Below, in pieces: positions 25,296 through 35,228 of a stretch of 64,000 bases of DNA. The notes under the pieces are model-generated. The model was not told the origin of the DNA, made no database searches, and saw only the letters and a program-made list of their open reading frames with translations. Each line of letters opens with the position of its first letter. The first letter of the stretch is position 1. This stretch comes from Schizophyllum amplum (taxonomy: Eukaryota; Basidiomycota; Agaricomycetes; Agaricales; Schizophyllaceae): positions 372,001-436,000 of the forward strand of contig VDMD01000020.1 of the NCBI GenBank assembly GCA_007026445.1, in the 5' to 3' direction. Made by a program: the position numbers and the translations under genes.

Positions 25296-26761
25296 CTAAG
25301 AGTCCACCTCCATGCTATCGCCCTCCCCCTCCCCGCTGTCCTCGCCCTCCCCGCTACCCTCTCCGCTCGCTGACAGCCGCGCGCGCCCATTCAGCGGGGC
25401 GCGCTCGTCGCCGCCCATCGAGCCTCGGCCCCGTTGCCTCAGCTCTGGGCCTGAGCCACGATGTCTGAGCTCGCCCTCCCGTGCGCTCCGTTGCTTGAGG
25501 TTGCCTTCGGATGCTGCGGGTCGTGGTGAGGGGTACATGACTTTCCCAGCCGGGGCCCCGTTTGCTCGGCCCTCCTTCTTGGCGCGACGCGAGGCGTTGA
25601 AGTGGCCGCATTTGGGACAGAGGTATTCTGTCCGAAGAGAATGTCAGTCAAACGCTGAAGAGCTGCAGAATGGACGACGAGAGGTCGGGCTCGCAGTGAT
25701 ACATTCCAAGACGTGACAAGGTAGGAACAAACGTATAACACGACGAAAGAACGAGTACTCACGTGCGTCCTCGTACATGCTCTCCTTGACCAGACCGTTG
25801 TGCGCAAAGCACTTCTCACAGATGAGCGCGTAGCGGGACGCGCCACCACTGGAGTCGCCTTCTTCTCCGAGGATTGCGTCTGCAAGCTTGTCATACCATT
25901 GCTTTCGTGGCGGGCCGGTCGGCATAGGAGGCGGCCCTACGATCGAGGTGAGATTGAGTGCTTGAGCGATCACGCAAGAGATAAGTACACACCAGCAAGC
26001 TGAGAGCGTAGCGCAGGGGATGGGGGTGCACCGCCGAGACCCATCGGTGTCATAGCTGGGCTGGGGCCCGGTTGTCCGGGACGGCGCTGAGGTGTCTGAG
26101 GTGATGAACCGGGGGGAGGACGCGCAGGGGAGCCTGGCAGATTGCTTTCATCGTATTTCTGGAGGAGATCCCTGGTAGAATAGTAGTTGGTCTTCTTCTT
26201 GACCTCTTCGACCTTGGCGCGCTGCTGCTTCAGCAAAGCTTGTAGCTGCTTTTCTACATCTCCGATCAGTCGCAGCACATTCGGCAAAGGTCAATCACGC
26301 ACCCTCTTTCGCCTCCACGGTCTCGTAACGCCATATCATCAAGCGCCTGATGAGCAGGATGCTGTGCAAGGCGGTTAGCGCGCCTCATGCCGGCAGCAAG
26401 GCAAGCACGCACAGTAGGGGTCCCAGAAGGACTGGTATGGACTCTAGCGCGCGTTCCCATTTGCTGTTCGGTCCCCTTCCGCTGAAGCTGGGTAGGAGTG
26501 CCATATACCAGGCGGCAACGTACGCTGCCCATCCCGCGAGCGTCCACAGGGTAACCAGCAGCGTCGTCCGCCGTTCTCGCAGGCGGATCTCGGACAGCTT
26601 CACCTGCCGCTTCTGAATGTCGTTCGCCAGATTAGAGAGTATCGTTTCATAGTCTTCTTCCTTCGGCTGCAGCAAGAAAGGACTGTCAGCTCACAACTCG
26701 CGCGCGCCGTACAGGCATGACTAGCACTCACCGCGCCGAAGAGACGCGTCCAGAGCGTCAT
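25296..26761 (-). CDS. LNP1: Lunapark, ER three-way junction protein
   Basis: Six exons: 26761-26732, 26666-26413, 26361-26303, 26253-25993, 25936-25763 and 25627-25296; 1110 nt, 369 residues. A short cytosolic N-terminus with a helix (DIQKRQVKLSEIRLRERR) precedes two closely spaced transmembrane segments (about residues 45-70 and 83-105), then a coiled coil (EEKQLQALLKQQRAKVEEVKKK). The C-terminal zinc ribbon has the CxxC pairs ICEKC and LCPKC (ending KCGHFNASRRAKK), diagnostic of lunapark. A Pro-rich linker separates them and an acidic, disordered tail follows. Lunapark stabilises three-way junctions of the ER network, antagonised by atlastin/Sey1 in known systems. All domains intact. Confidence 0.92.
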
Positions 26762-27595
26762 TTTCGATAGAAATAAGTTAGAGATCGATGGCGGCGTCCA
26801 GTTTCGAGAACAAAACGCGTCGAGGAGGTGAAATGAGGGTGGCGGTCGGGAACAAGGAGTGCAGAGTTGGAATGATCTCCGACGTCACATTGGCACGAGC
26901 GCTCAGCCAAACACGTCACAACGGGGTTTGCCGGTAAGAAAGTCGAACATACACGTGATCAAGGGAGAATCAACGTCGTCGCCGTTGGACAGAGGCCCAA
27001 AGGCCATTCAGGACAGATATGGGCTATGCAGAATATTATTGTATCTCAGTAATATGTAGCTTCTGAAAGGCCACGAAGCATGGGAACAGGAGCGGGGGAG
27101 GGCGCAATGTCACTGGGCGCAGTAAATTGTCACAATATCAATCTCTATCCTCCAGTTACCTGCTCTCATTTCTAAGCTCGATTGCCTTCAGAATACTTCA
27201 TGCCGAGCCATCGAAAGCTTCCCTCGTATGTTGTCTGAGTAAGTTTGCGTGATGGCACGAATGTCGGCCGCGACCTGGGGAAGTTGAACAAACTTAGCGG
27301 CCAAGAACCCCACTGTCGACCCCGGCCTAGGATCATGCATGAGAAGCGGATATTTGGTTTCTATCATAGAAACGGCATTTAAGGGGAAGGAGAGATTTGA
27401 GCGCTGGAGATCACTAACCACGCGACATGCTGGCCGGTCCAGGGAATAGCCGAAGTTGACCTCCAACGTCATCACGGCAGGTGCACGGCAGACCAACGGC
27501 AGACCATGCTCAAATTTCAAACCTCGTTGAACCTTACGCTCACATTCAAACGAAAATCCCCGAAACTAGAACTCACTTGGACATTACACTGAGAT
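26762..27595. other. Intergenic between lunapark and DUF1772 gene
   Basis: Divergent promoters. It includes a 110-codon minus-strand frame (27188-27520) with no recognised motif; I do not call it a gene. Confidence 0.35.
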
Positions 27596-28266
27596 ATGTC
27601 CAGTCTCGTCGTTCGTGTTGGCACGCCCGTCGCCGCCGCCCTCGGCCTGGGTATCACGGCCTCGGGCTACTTCGCCTTCGCCAACTACGGCGCCTCGAAA
27701 TTCGGTATCCTCCCCGCCGTCGTCCCCGGTCACGACAAAGTGAATGTGGAAGCTGGGAAAGCCGTCGAGCTCTGGGCCTTTTTCTACCAGCGAGCTGCAG
27801 TGAGTGCTTCGTGCATCGTGCCGTCCTTTGCAATTAACGACGCCTGCCGCAGGTCCACTTCGTCAGCGCCTCCCTCACCGCGTCGACGTCCTACCTCGTC
27901 GCCGGCTACCTCTACTCGGGGTCCGCGCGCCACGTAAAGAGCCTGCTGTTCAGCGCGAGTGCCCTCATGATCGGCGTTCTGCCCTGGACGGTCATCACGA
28001 GTGAGTAATTTTGTCCTTGCCGGTTTCATGAGCGCGCTTGAATCGATATACTTACTGTATTGCTGATACCCTACTTAGTGATGCCCCTAAATCACGAGCT
28101 GCTCGCGACACGCGACAGCGTGTACCCATCGGGTCGGGAGTTGACCATCGACGAGGCGGAGGCCAGCTGGGGGCGCTTGGGCAAATGGACCCGCCTCCAT
28201 CTGGTGCGCATGGCGTGCGGATTTGCGTCCTACAGTCTGGGCCTTGCTGCCCTCGTGCAGGTTTAG
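27596..28266 (+). CDS. DUF1772 / anthrone-oxygenase-like membrane protein
   Basis: Exons 27596-27799, 27853-28000 and 28079-28266 give 540 nt, 179 residues. Four hydrophobic segments are visible (about 8-28, 60-85, 98-118 and 155-178). The pattern MPLNHELL (about 118-125), then a charged stretch and LGKWTRLHLVRMA before the last helix is typical of DUF1772, which includes anthrone oxygenases but mostly uncharacterised fungal membrane proteins. No secondary-metabolite core gene lies nearby, so an anthrone-oxygenase role is not supported. The last exon was copied in the tandem duplication and a decayed version is at 34284-34500. Confidence 0.8.
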
Positions 28267-30595
28267 CTCTCGCCAATACCGTAACCAATGAGAAATTGTA
28301 TGCATTTTGAACGAACTCACTACGAAGCATGAGCGGCCTGAGGTCGCGAGATTGAGCACACAACGCGCTGTTATTGGCGCATTCCGAGTTTCGAGGTGAA
28401 AACACTCACTGGACCGCAATAGGGAACCGTCCGCGCGCATGTAAGTGTAAGAAAGCGGAGCGCGAGAGCGCGCTTTTCGAGGCCATTAAGGTCATACGCT
28501 GAGAGCAGGCAATAATGACGCGCTGGGGACGGATTTCGGAGAAGAAACATTCCTGAGAGCACTGTAGCCTTAGCCTTCTACCAGACAGAAATCTATCTAC
28601 TGGTCATATCGAATACATGGCTATTGAGAACGACAGCGGCGGGCGTCGTCGGAGAGCCTTCGCGACGACGCCGCCTCGCCGATGCTGGCGTCAGGGCACG
28701 TCGTGCGCGTCGTCTGCAGACTTCGCCTATCGAAACGAAATCGCAGAACAGGGCGCAGGTTCTCACTGGAACGCCCTTGCTGGATCACGATAGACCCTCT
28801 GCGCGCATGTATACATAGGCAAGCAAACGCGAGAGCGCGCGTTTTGAGATCAAGATCATCCGAGAGCGGGGAACAATGACGCGCTGGAGGCAAATATCCG
28901 GAGAAGGAGCATTTCTAGATCACTGTACAGCTACCATACAGGAATGTAACTACTGCTTCAGCTTCCGTCGCTTCGTCTGGCTACTGCTCAGGCGGTAATT
29001 ATCGGGCAGCTGTTCCTCACGCCTCCGCTCCAGATCATCCTCGTTATACGACCTGAGGACACCAGCGGTTTGCGACGAGCGAAGCCTGCCAACCATCGCT
29101 GCATCAGCAAGGTCCGAGCCGCGAGCTCCCCTCAAGCCGTGCCCTCCAACAGGCAGCGGGGCCGCCTCCTTCGCATTGTCATCGTCCTGTTCGTCGTCGT
29201 CTTCCTCGTCGTCGTCCTGGTAGCAGTCGTTTTCCGTGAATAATGCTCTTGCGCTCACGGCTATTATCCGCTCCGTATCTTCCAAGCTCGTCTCCTTGCC
29301 CTCCAGCTCCCGACGCCCGTCCGCGCGACCCTGCCTGCTCCGCCATCCAGACACCTTCTTCGCATCGGCAGCAGGAACCGCCTTGCGCTTGACGCCTCTT
29401 GGATCGCCATCAGGATGCGACAGTTGGTCGATATATCTCTGAAGGATGCCGAGCACCTCGCAATGCATAGCTCGAGGATTCGATGATGCTGGCCCCAGTA
29501 TCACCTCGCGCAGCTCGTGGACGCACGGCTTCAGGTCTTCGAAGTAAGGATCAAAGAGTTCGTCGATGAAGGCCGGAAATTCGTCCGGAAGGCCGTTTTT
29601 TGGAAGGCACATGACCGCCTCTTTGGCGCTGCCAATGTCGCTCAAGTATGCATCCAGGTCCATCCACCTGCCGAAGCGAGATTTAGGGAGGTCAAAGTCT
29701 CGGCGATATTGACGATTGGGTCCCGAGTGGCAGATACAGACCAAGATAAGGACATAGAGGAAGGACTCGAGGTCGTGGCGGGGCTCGTGTGGGATCTTGT
29801 CGCCATTCTTCAGAATCTCCCATGCCATGAACGGCAGCGTCCCCTGCAACAACTATGTGAGCATATGCGCGACACACGAATGACACTACACGTACCGTGC
29901 GATGAGCAGTGGAAGTGCTATCGCGCTGTTCGCCGATGAAAGCTGCGTAGTCCAGGTCAATCAAGAGCCCTCCGCGCAGGCTTCCCGGTGGACCTGTCCG
30001 CATCATAACGTTGTTGTCGCTGATGTCGGAGTGCAGTATGCGGCGGTCATAGACGAGTTGCTCATGGGCTACAACGGTGTGAAAATACATTTGGACTTCG
30101 AGTGGAACGACAACGTACCTGAGATTGCGTCTTTGAAGACATTCAGAAGCTCCTTTCTCGACGAGAAGTTCTCGACATGAAGGGCATACGGCTTGAGAAC
30201 CAGTCGGTATTGGTGTCGTTCCTCGATGCCGACGAGCTCCGTATCCCTGCTGTGATCCCGCAGTGCTTGTCGTATATTAGCCGTCGACCGTGGCATGAGC
30301 GGATCACCCTCCATGACGAGCTCCTCCGCAATGAGAGTGGAGATGCCCTCGATGCCTTGTGCTACGCGCAGGAACTCGGCCTCCGTATGAGCACGGCTCT
30401 GGTCTGCCCAGAGACTTTTGATAACAACGTCCTCGTCCTCAGGACCTGCGTCACAAGCTCGACAACGCCAGCACACCGTCCCACGGCCCCGCATGACATT
30501 ACTGAGATGGAGTCTTTGAATGATATCGTAGTCGACGCCATCAACGGTGATGATACGGCGCCCGTCAGGGAGTGTCCGAATGGACGGGTCGTAGC

Positions 30596-30965
30596 AGGAC
30601 CCCTGACAATACGCCCAGAGGCCTGCGCAAAAAATCGGCGACTTTGACCTGTTTTATCCGCGACGATTTTGGCGATTCTTGGCCTGTTTTATCCGCGTTT
30701 TGCGCAGGCATAATCAAATTCTGGCCGGCCCGGAGGGCCGGTTGATGGCGGCGTTTGCCGAACTCCCCAATATGGTTAATTCTCCCGAAATTCTTTGGTA
30801 AATCGAATATTTTTGGCCGTTCCTGCCCATTTCTATCCGCGTTTTGCGCAGGCCTCTGGCCAAAATCTGACCGTTTTTATCCGCAAACTGCGGTGGCATC
30901 GATTTTTGGACTGCCAAATTTTATCCGCGCCTTGCGCAGGCCTCTGGCGTATTGTCAGGGGTCCT
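30596..30965. mobile_element. 370-bp MITE, hAT-like, 8-bp target duplication
   Basis: The ends are AGGACCCCTGACAATACGCC and its reverse complement, with inverted similarity over about 33 bp through AGAGGCCTGCGCAA and one extra C on the left. GTCGTAGC is duplicated at 30588-30595 and 30966-30973; the paralogous site in copy C (near 36874-36882) has it once. An 8-bp duplication is the hAT signature. Internally, TTTTATCCGCG-type and TTTTGCGCAGGC-type motifs recur several times, likely transposase-binding arrays. No coding capacity. Confidence 0.9.
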
Positions 30966-31233
30966 GTCGTAGCCTATGCGAGGGCGCTCGAGAAACGCAA
31001 GGCCGATGATGATGCGAAGGAAAGCAAGCGGCGTATTGTGGATGTTGCCTCGCGACGAGTGTACGCAGCCGGAGCGATCGAAGACGGAGATCCAGAACTC
31101 TTCGTATACGAGCCCAACTTCTATGTGCCACATGAGGTCGTCCTGGGTGGCGAGGCAGTTGTAGGCATCGTCCTGCAGTTGACGCTCCGTGGCAGCGAAG
31201 GCGTGTTCGTCACTCTCCATCTGCATGCCAGCG

Positions 31234-33155
31234 CATCACGAAAATCCCGGAACGCTCGAATGTGATTGTAACCGAAAACGGCGATTGCAATCCCACGCCG
31301 GCGACGGGGCGGCTTCCAATTCCACAAAATCGCTTGCAATCGGCTGGCAACCCCACGCCATGCCAGCATGAGCTTCCATGCGATTGTGCACTGATTGCCT
31401 ACCACTAATAAGGCGTAGGTACTTAGGCAGCGTGCTACTAGACTACTAGGGACTCATTACTAATTACTATCGTAACCCATTACCTCAGGGTACCGCTTCA
31501 GCATCACAGCTAGCGCGACATCCATGACATCGAGTTATGGTCCTGCGTTGCGTTTAGGCAGCAGTGGACGGGACATGCCGCGCCAGTACGTGCACTGGCA
31601 GGTGCGTGCGCGGTCAACGCGCGGCGCAGCGCCCGAGCAGCCCGCCGCATGACGCGTTGACGACGCGTCTTACAGCGCCTGATCACGTGGGCCCTCTTAT
31701 TGACAAACAAGCACGTACAAAGGTGGGCGGACATTCAATTTCAAAACGGTCGCGTCGCATCATTTTCGTTCGTTGCTTCCCCCCTGCTTCCCCCCACCTT
31801 TGTCGATTAGCTGTGGCCTCTCTGGCCTGGATTGGACCGTCGCTCTACCGTTGAGAAATGGTCGCTTCTGCGATGAACGGCCCTTGCCAACGTAGCGCTC
31901 GCAGCCGCGTAGAAGGCAGCTCGGACATGTTGGGCGAAGTTCACGGCACCGGCAGGCACGTATCTCCCGCCTGCAATCAAGGACAGTGCGTGTCACCCGC
32001 AGCCCTCTTCGACTGTGGACTGATCGCTCTCGAACTGAACACCCAGATGACGAAGACACTGTCGACCCCGTCTCGCCTCGTACGACACTCGCCGCCCTTG
32101 TCCTCCCCTCCCCCTCGTTGAACACCGAGGGTGAGGGCGTGAATGTCGTCGTGCCCGAGCTGCACCAACTTTACCTTCTCGGCCTCGGTGTACGTCAGCG
32201 GAACTCGCGGCGCAAGCGTTCGCTCAAGCCGAGTCTTGCCCGGACAGCGATGTAAGCCTTTCGTGCTCCGTGCATTGCCCGCTCTTCTGATTAGTCGTCT
32301 AGATCGTGCCTCGACCACAAGTCGCGCGGATCTCGTTGCCTTGAGCCCCCCCCCCCCCCCCCCAACACATCGCCACTTGTGGCCCACACTCTCAACTCGG
32401 TGAGTGACAGGCTCATCAACGGCTTCCTTGCTTGACCGCTCACATTTGTCAGTGATCGCGTGTAAGTGCGGCGAGGCAGGACTTTCCCGTTCGATGATGT
32501 GTTATGTGGGTTACCCGTACTCTCCTGCGTGACCTCTCTGCTCATGTTCTATGTAGTTGCTCATCGTCGTTCAGTCGTCGTCTCGCTGTGTGCCGAGGTG
32601 GGTACACTCATCACCATATGTCCATCTCGCTAATGCCATTGCAGACTTCCATCTCCCCTCCCTCCAGCTCTGAGCCCTCTGTCTTCTACAGATAAATAGC
32701 CGGCGCGAGGAGGTGGTCAGATAATCATACGTCTCGTCTGCGTGTGGCCGGTGATGCGTAGGTTCAGTGTATGTGTAGCTGTAGCTGTAGTGTAGCTGTA
32801 GGATAGTCATGCAATATGAGTTACTGTCCTTGTTCTTACCAGTGGCATCCGTCCCCGTATGAGCACTGTCCAGCAGTGGCAGCTATTGTATCCCCGCTAT
32901 GCATTGCAAGTAAGGTGAACAGTCATTAAATGTGAGAAGCAGTTTTGCCCGTTGTTTTTTGCATGAAAAGCGCTCACATGCGCTCACAAGCGGCATACAA
33001 GCGGTATACATGTGGCATGCTGGCCTTGCAAAATCTGACGCTATCTACACACATACGCATACATACGAACTGATGCGATAACGTAGCTTGCAACCGAAAG
33101 CGTGGGACTGCAAGCGCTTACAATCGCACGTCCGCGTCCGGGGATTTTCGTGATG
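31234..33155. mobile_element. 1.92-kb TIR insertion in FunK1 copy B
   Basis: The ends are CATCACGAAAATCCC and its reverse complement, with looser inverted similarity continuing about 40 bp to GATTGTAA. Flanking CG at 31232-31233 and 33156-33157 (or CGC, depending on the end chosen) is the duplicated target; one copy restores the kinase frame. TTGCAATC/TTGCAACC-like motifs recur near both ends. The interior has an 18-C homopolymer (32346-32363) and short frames at 31858-32255 that look partly coding but match nothing I know, possibly captured host sequence. No transposase recognised. Confidence 0.8.
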
Positions 33156-33850
33156 CGAGCACACTCTTCCAAAGGCTCTTGTCAGTCCAGACTCTCAAGA
33201 AGAGATCGGGCTTCCGAGGGGTCATTCCACCAGGCATGATTCGATCGATGTACTTCGCACTCCATCGACGATCCTCGGTCGGAAGGTCCTATCCCAAGCG
33301 TCTATATGCGATGCGCGTGTAGTGAATGATCTCGTTCAAGAACTTCGCAGTTTCGCTCTCCATCGAAGGTTCCTTGAGATTCGGACACTTCCTCCACCTG
33401 CCATCACTATAAATTTTCTTTGGCAGAGCCTTGAGAAGGAGGGCTGGTCTGATCGGGAACGCGTCGTCGGGGAAGAGAGTCAAGAGGAGGTTGGGGATGT
33501 CATAAATGGCTGGTCCGAGCTCGGCGTGCATGACCTTATGCATAAACTCTATGGTGGGGATAGCACGAGTACCTTGTTGCTTCAGCAGGATGAGTTCTTT
33601 GACAAGGCGCCGCAATGATCTCGTCTTCTGTTGGCGTGTCGACAGGGGTGCTCCTGAGGACCACTTGACAGGAGGGCTTCCAACAATACTAGGTCGAAGG
33701 CAATCGGCAGTGGTGGCTGGATCGACGTCCTAGACGATGGTCAGAAGAATGCCAGGCAACGAAGATCACACGACGTGGCACGGATGGTAGGCGTTCAGCG
33801 GCAGCGGCGAGGCCGGGTGGCTGGTCAGAGTCTGGCGCATGGTCAGCCAT

Positions 33851-34020
33851 GATGAGAGTGAGCAAAGAAAGAGGAAATCAACCTTTTCAGCCTTTATAGT
33901 GCCGGAGTTGGGCGAAGTCCTCGTGGTGGTCGAGTCAACGTTGTTGTTCTTGCGTGACGTGACGCACAAAGTAAGCGCATCAAGCTCACGTGCACATCAC
34001 GTGACAGTATTCTTGAGTCA
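33851..34020 (-). promoter_or_regulatory. FunK1 copy B promoter module (degenerate)
   Basis: CACGTG boxes at 33987-33992 and 33998-34003 keep the 11-bp register, and the TATA sequence (33893-33899) is kept. The TGACTCA site reads CGAGTCA in plus-strand orientation (33931-33937) and is therefore broken in this pseudogene only. Confidence 0.65.
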
Positions 34021-34283
34021 CATGTTCAACAATTGTCAGTCCGGCAAGGCCCGAGGTGAACCGCCGGAGGCTGGTTTACTCATGGACGATGCATAACCAG
34101 TATAAGCTTCAGAGATTAGCTTTGTGTAACGCTGAAATGACATGGGAAGTGCCACTCTATGGGTAACGAAGAAGGTGTGCTCACTGCTCAGTGCTCATGG
34201 CACTACTACTCATTTGATCTTGCCTTGCTTATTCCATGAGCGCGCTTGACCGGCCATACTGTATTGCTGCTATTGATGCACTC

Positions 34284-34500
34284 AGTAATGCCCTTAATCC
34301 ACCAGCTGCTTGCGACACGCGCCATCGTGTACCCGTCGGGTCGGGAGTTGACAATCTACGAGGCAGAGCCGCAGAGACCAGCTGGGGGCGCTTGGGCAAG
34401 TGGACCCGCCTCCATCTGGTCCGCATGGCGTGCTAAATTAGGTCCTACGCTCTGGGTCTTGCCACCCTCGTGCAGGCTCAACTCTCGCCAATGGACTGAC
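34284..34500 (+). pseudogene. Decayed copy of the last DUF1772 exon
   Basis: Reads MPLIHQLLATRAIVYPSGREL, then a frameshift near 34370, then SWGRLGKWTRLHLVRMAC followed by TAA. It corresponds to 28079-28266 of the intact gene. No upstream exons, so it is a by-product of the segmental duplication. Confidence 0.8.
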
Positions 34501-35228
34501 AAATTATACTATGAGCTCACTAGGAAACATGAGCGGCGTGAAGACACGAGAAAGTTATGACAGGTGACGAAAGTAGCTGTGTGCATCGCGCTGTATATTG
34601 GCGCAATTCGAGGTTCGAGGTCGAAATACTCACAATGTAGGGGTGCCAGAGTACAAACTTGCGCTCCCGGTTTACGGCGGTCTCCATTGAAAGGGCAAGG
34701 TCCGAAGACGACGCGCGCGCCGATCATATGCGGCAACGCCGCCGACGACGATGAGGGCATATTATGATTCAGTGGCTCTCGGGCTAGGGTTTAGTCGTTC
34801 ATTCGTGCGCATAGCAGCTTAGTATATCGGATGCCCTTAGAAGCACAGTAATAGTCAGCATACATATATATATCATGACATATCGAATACTACATGGCTA
34901 TTGAGAACGACAGCGGCGGGCGTCGTCGGAGAGCCTTCGCGACGACGCCGCCTCGCGGATGATGGCGTCAGGGCACGTCGCGCGCGTCGTCTTCAGACTT
35001 CGCCCATCGAAACGAAATCGCAAAACAGGGCGCAGGTTCTCACTGGAACGCCCTTGCTGGATCACGATAGACCCTCTGCGCGCATGTGTACATAGGCAAG
35101 CAAAGCGCGAGAGCGCGCGCTTCGAGATCAAGATCATTCGAGAGCGGGGAACAATGACGCGCTGGAGGCAAATATCCGGAGAAGGAGCATTCCTGAGATC
35201 ACTGTACAGCTACCATACAGGAATGTAA

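Larger units (their letters stand above)
28950..33850 (-). pseudogene. FunK1 kinase pseudogene, copy B, two insertions
   Basis: Starts at ATG 33850-33848 (MADHAPDSDQPPGLA) behind the shared promoter. Exon 2 has an in-frame TAG at 33291-33289 where copy C has Lys (C: GKDLPT). At 33155 it is broken by a 1.92-kb TIR element and resumes at 31231 (ERQLQDDAYNCLATQDD). At 30965 a 370-bp hAT-like MITE interrupts IGYD, and coding resumes with PSIRTLPDGRR, RGRGTVCWRC and on to exon 3 (HSDISDNNVMM, LLIDLDYAAF). Exon 4 (about 29846-28950) is fully open and ends in the shared KRRKLKQ tail. Joining across both insertions keeps the frame, so the nonsense codon and the insertions are the only obvious lesions. 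It could still yield a truncated product from the 3' half. Confidence 0.88.
28025..34200. repeat. Tandem segmental duplication, unit 1
   Basis: Direct repeat with 34233-38185. It runs from intron 2 of the DUF1772 gene through its last exon, a spacer, FunK1 copy B and its promoter flank. Subtracting the two insertions (about 2.3 kb) leaves about 3.9 kb, the same size as unit 2. Order and orientation of all landmarks agree. Confidence 0.85.

Noticed and set aside
27188..27520. 110-codon minus-strand frame considered as a gene
   Set aside because: No recognised motif, no splice support, and it overlaps the promoter side of the DUF1772 gene; left unannotated.
27596..28266. Secondary-metabolite cluster around the DUF1772 (anthrone oxygenase-like) gene
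   Set aside because: No polyketide synthase, NRPS, terpene synthase or tailoring cluster is present in the window.
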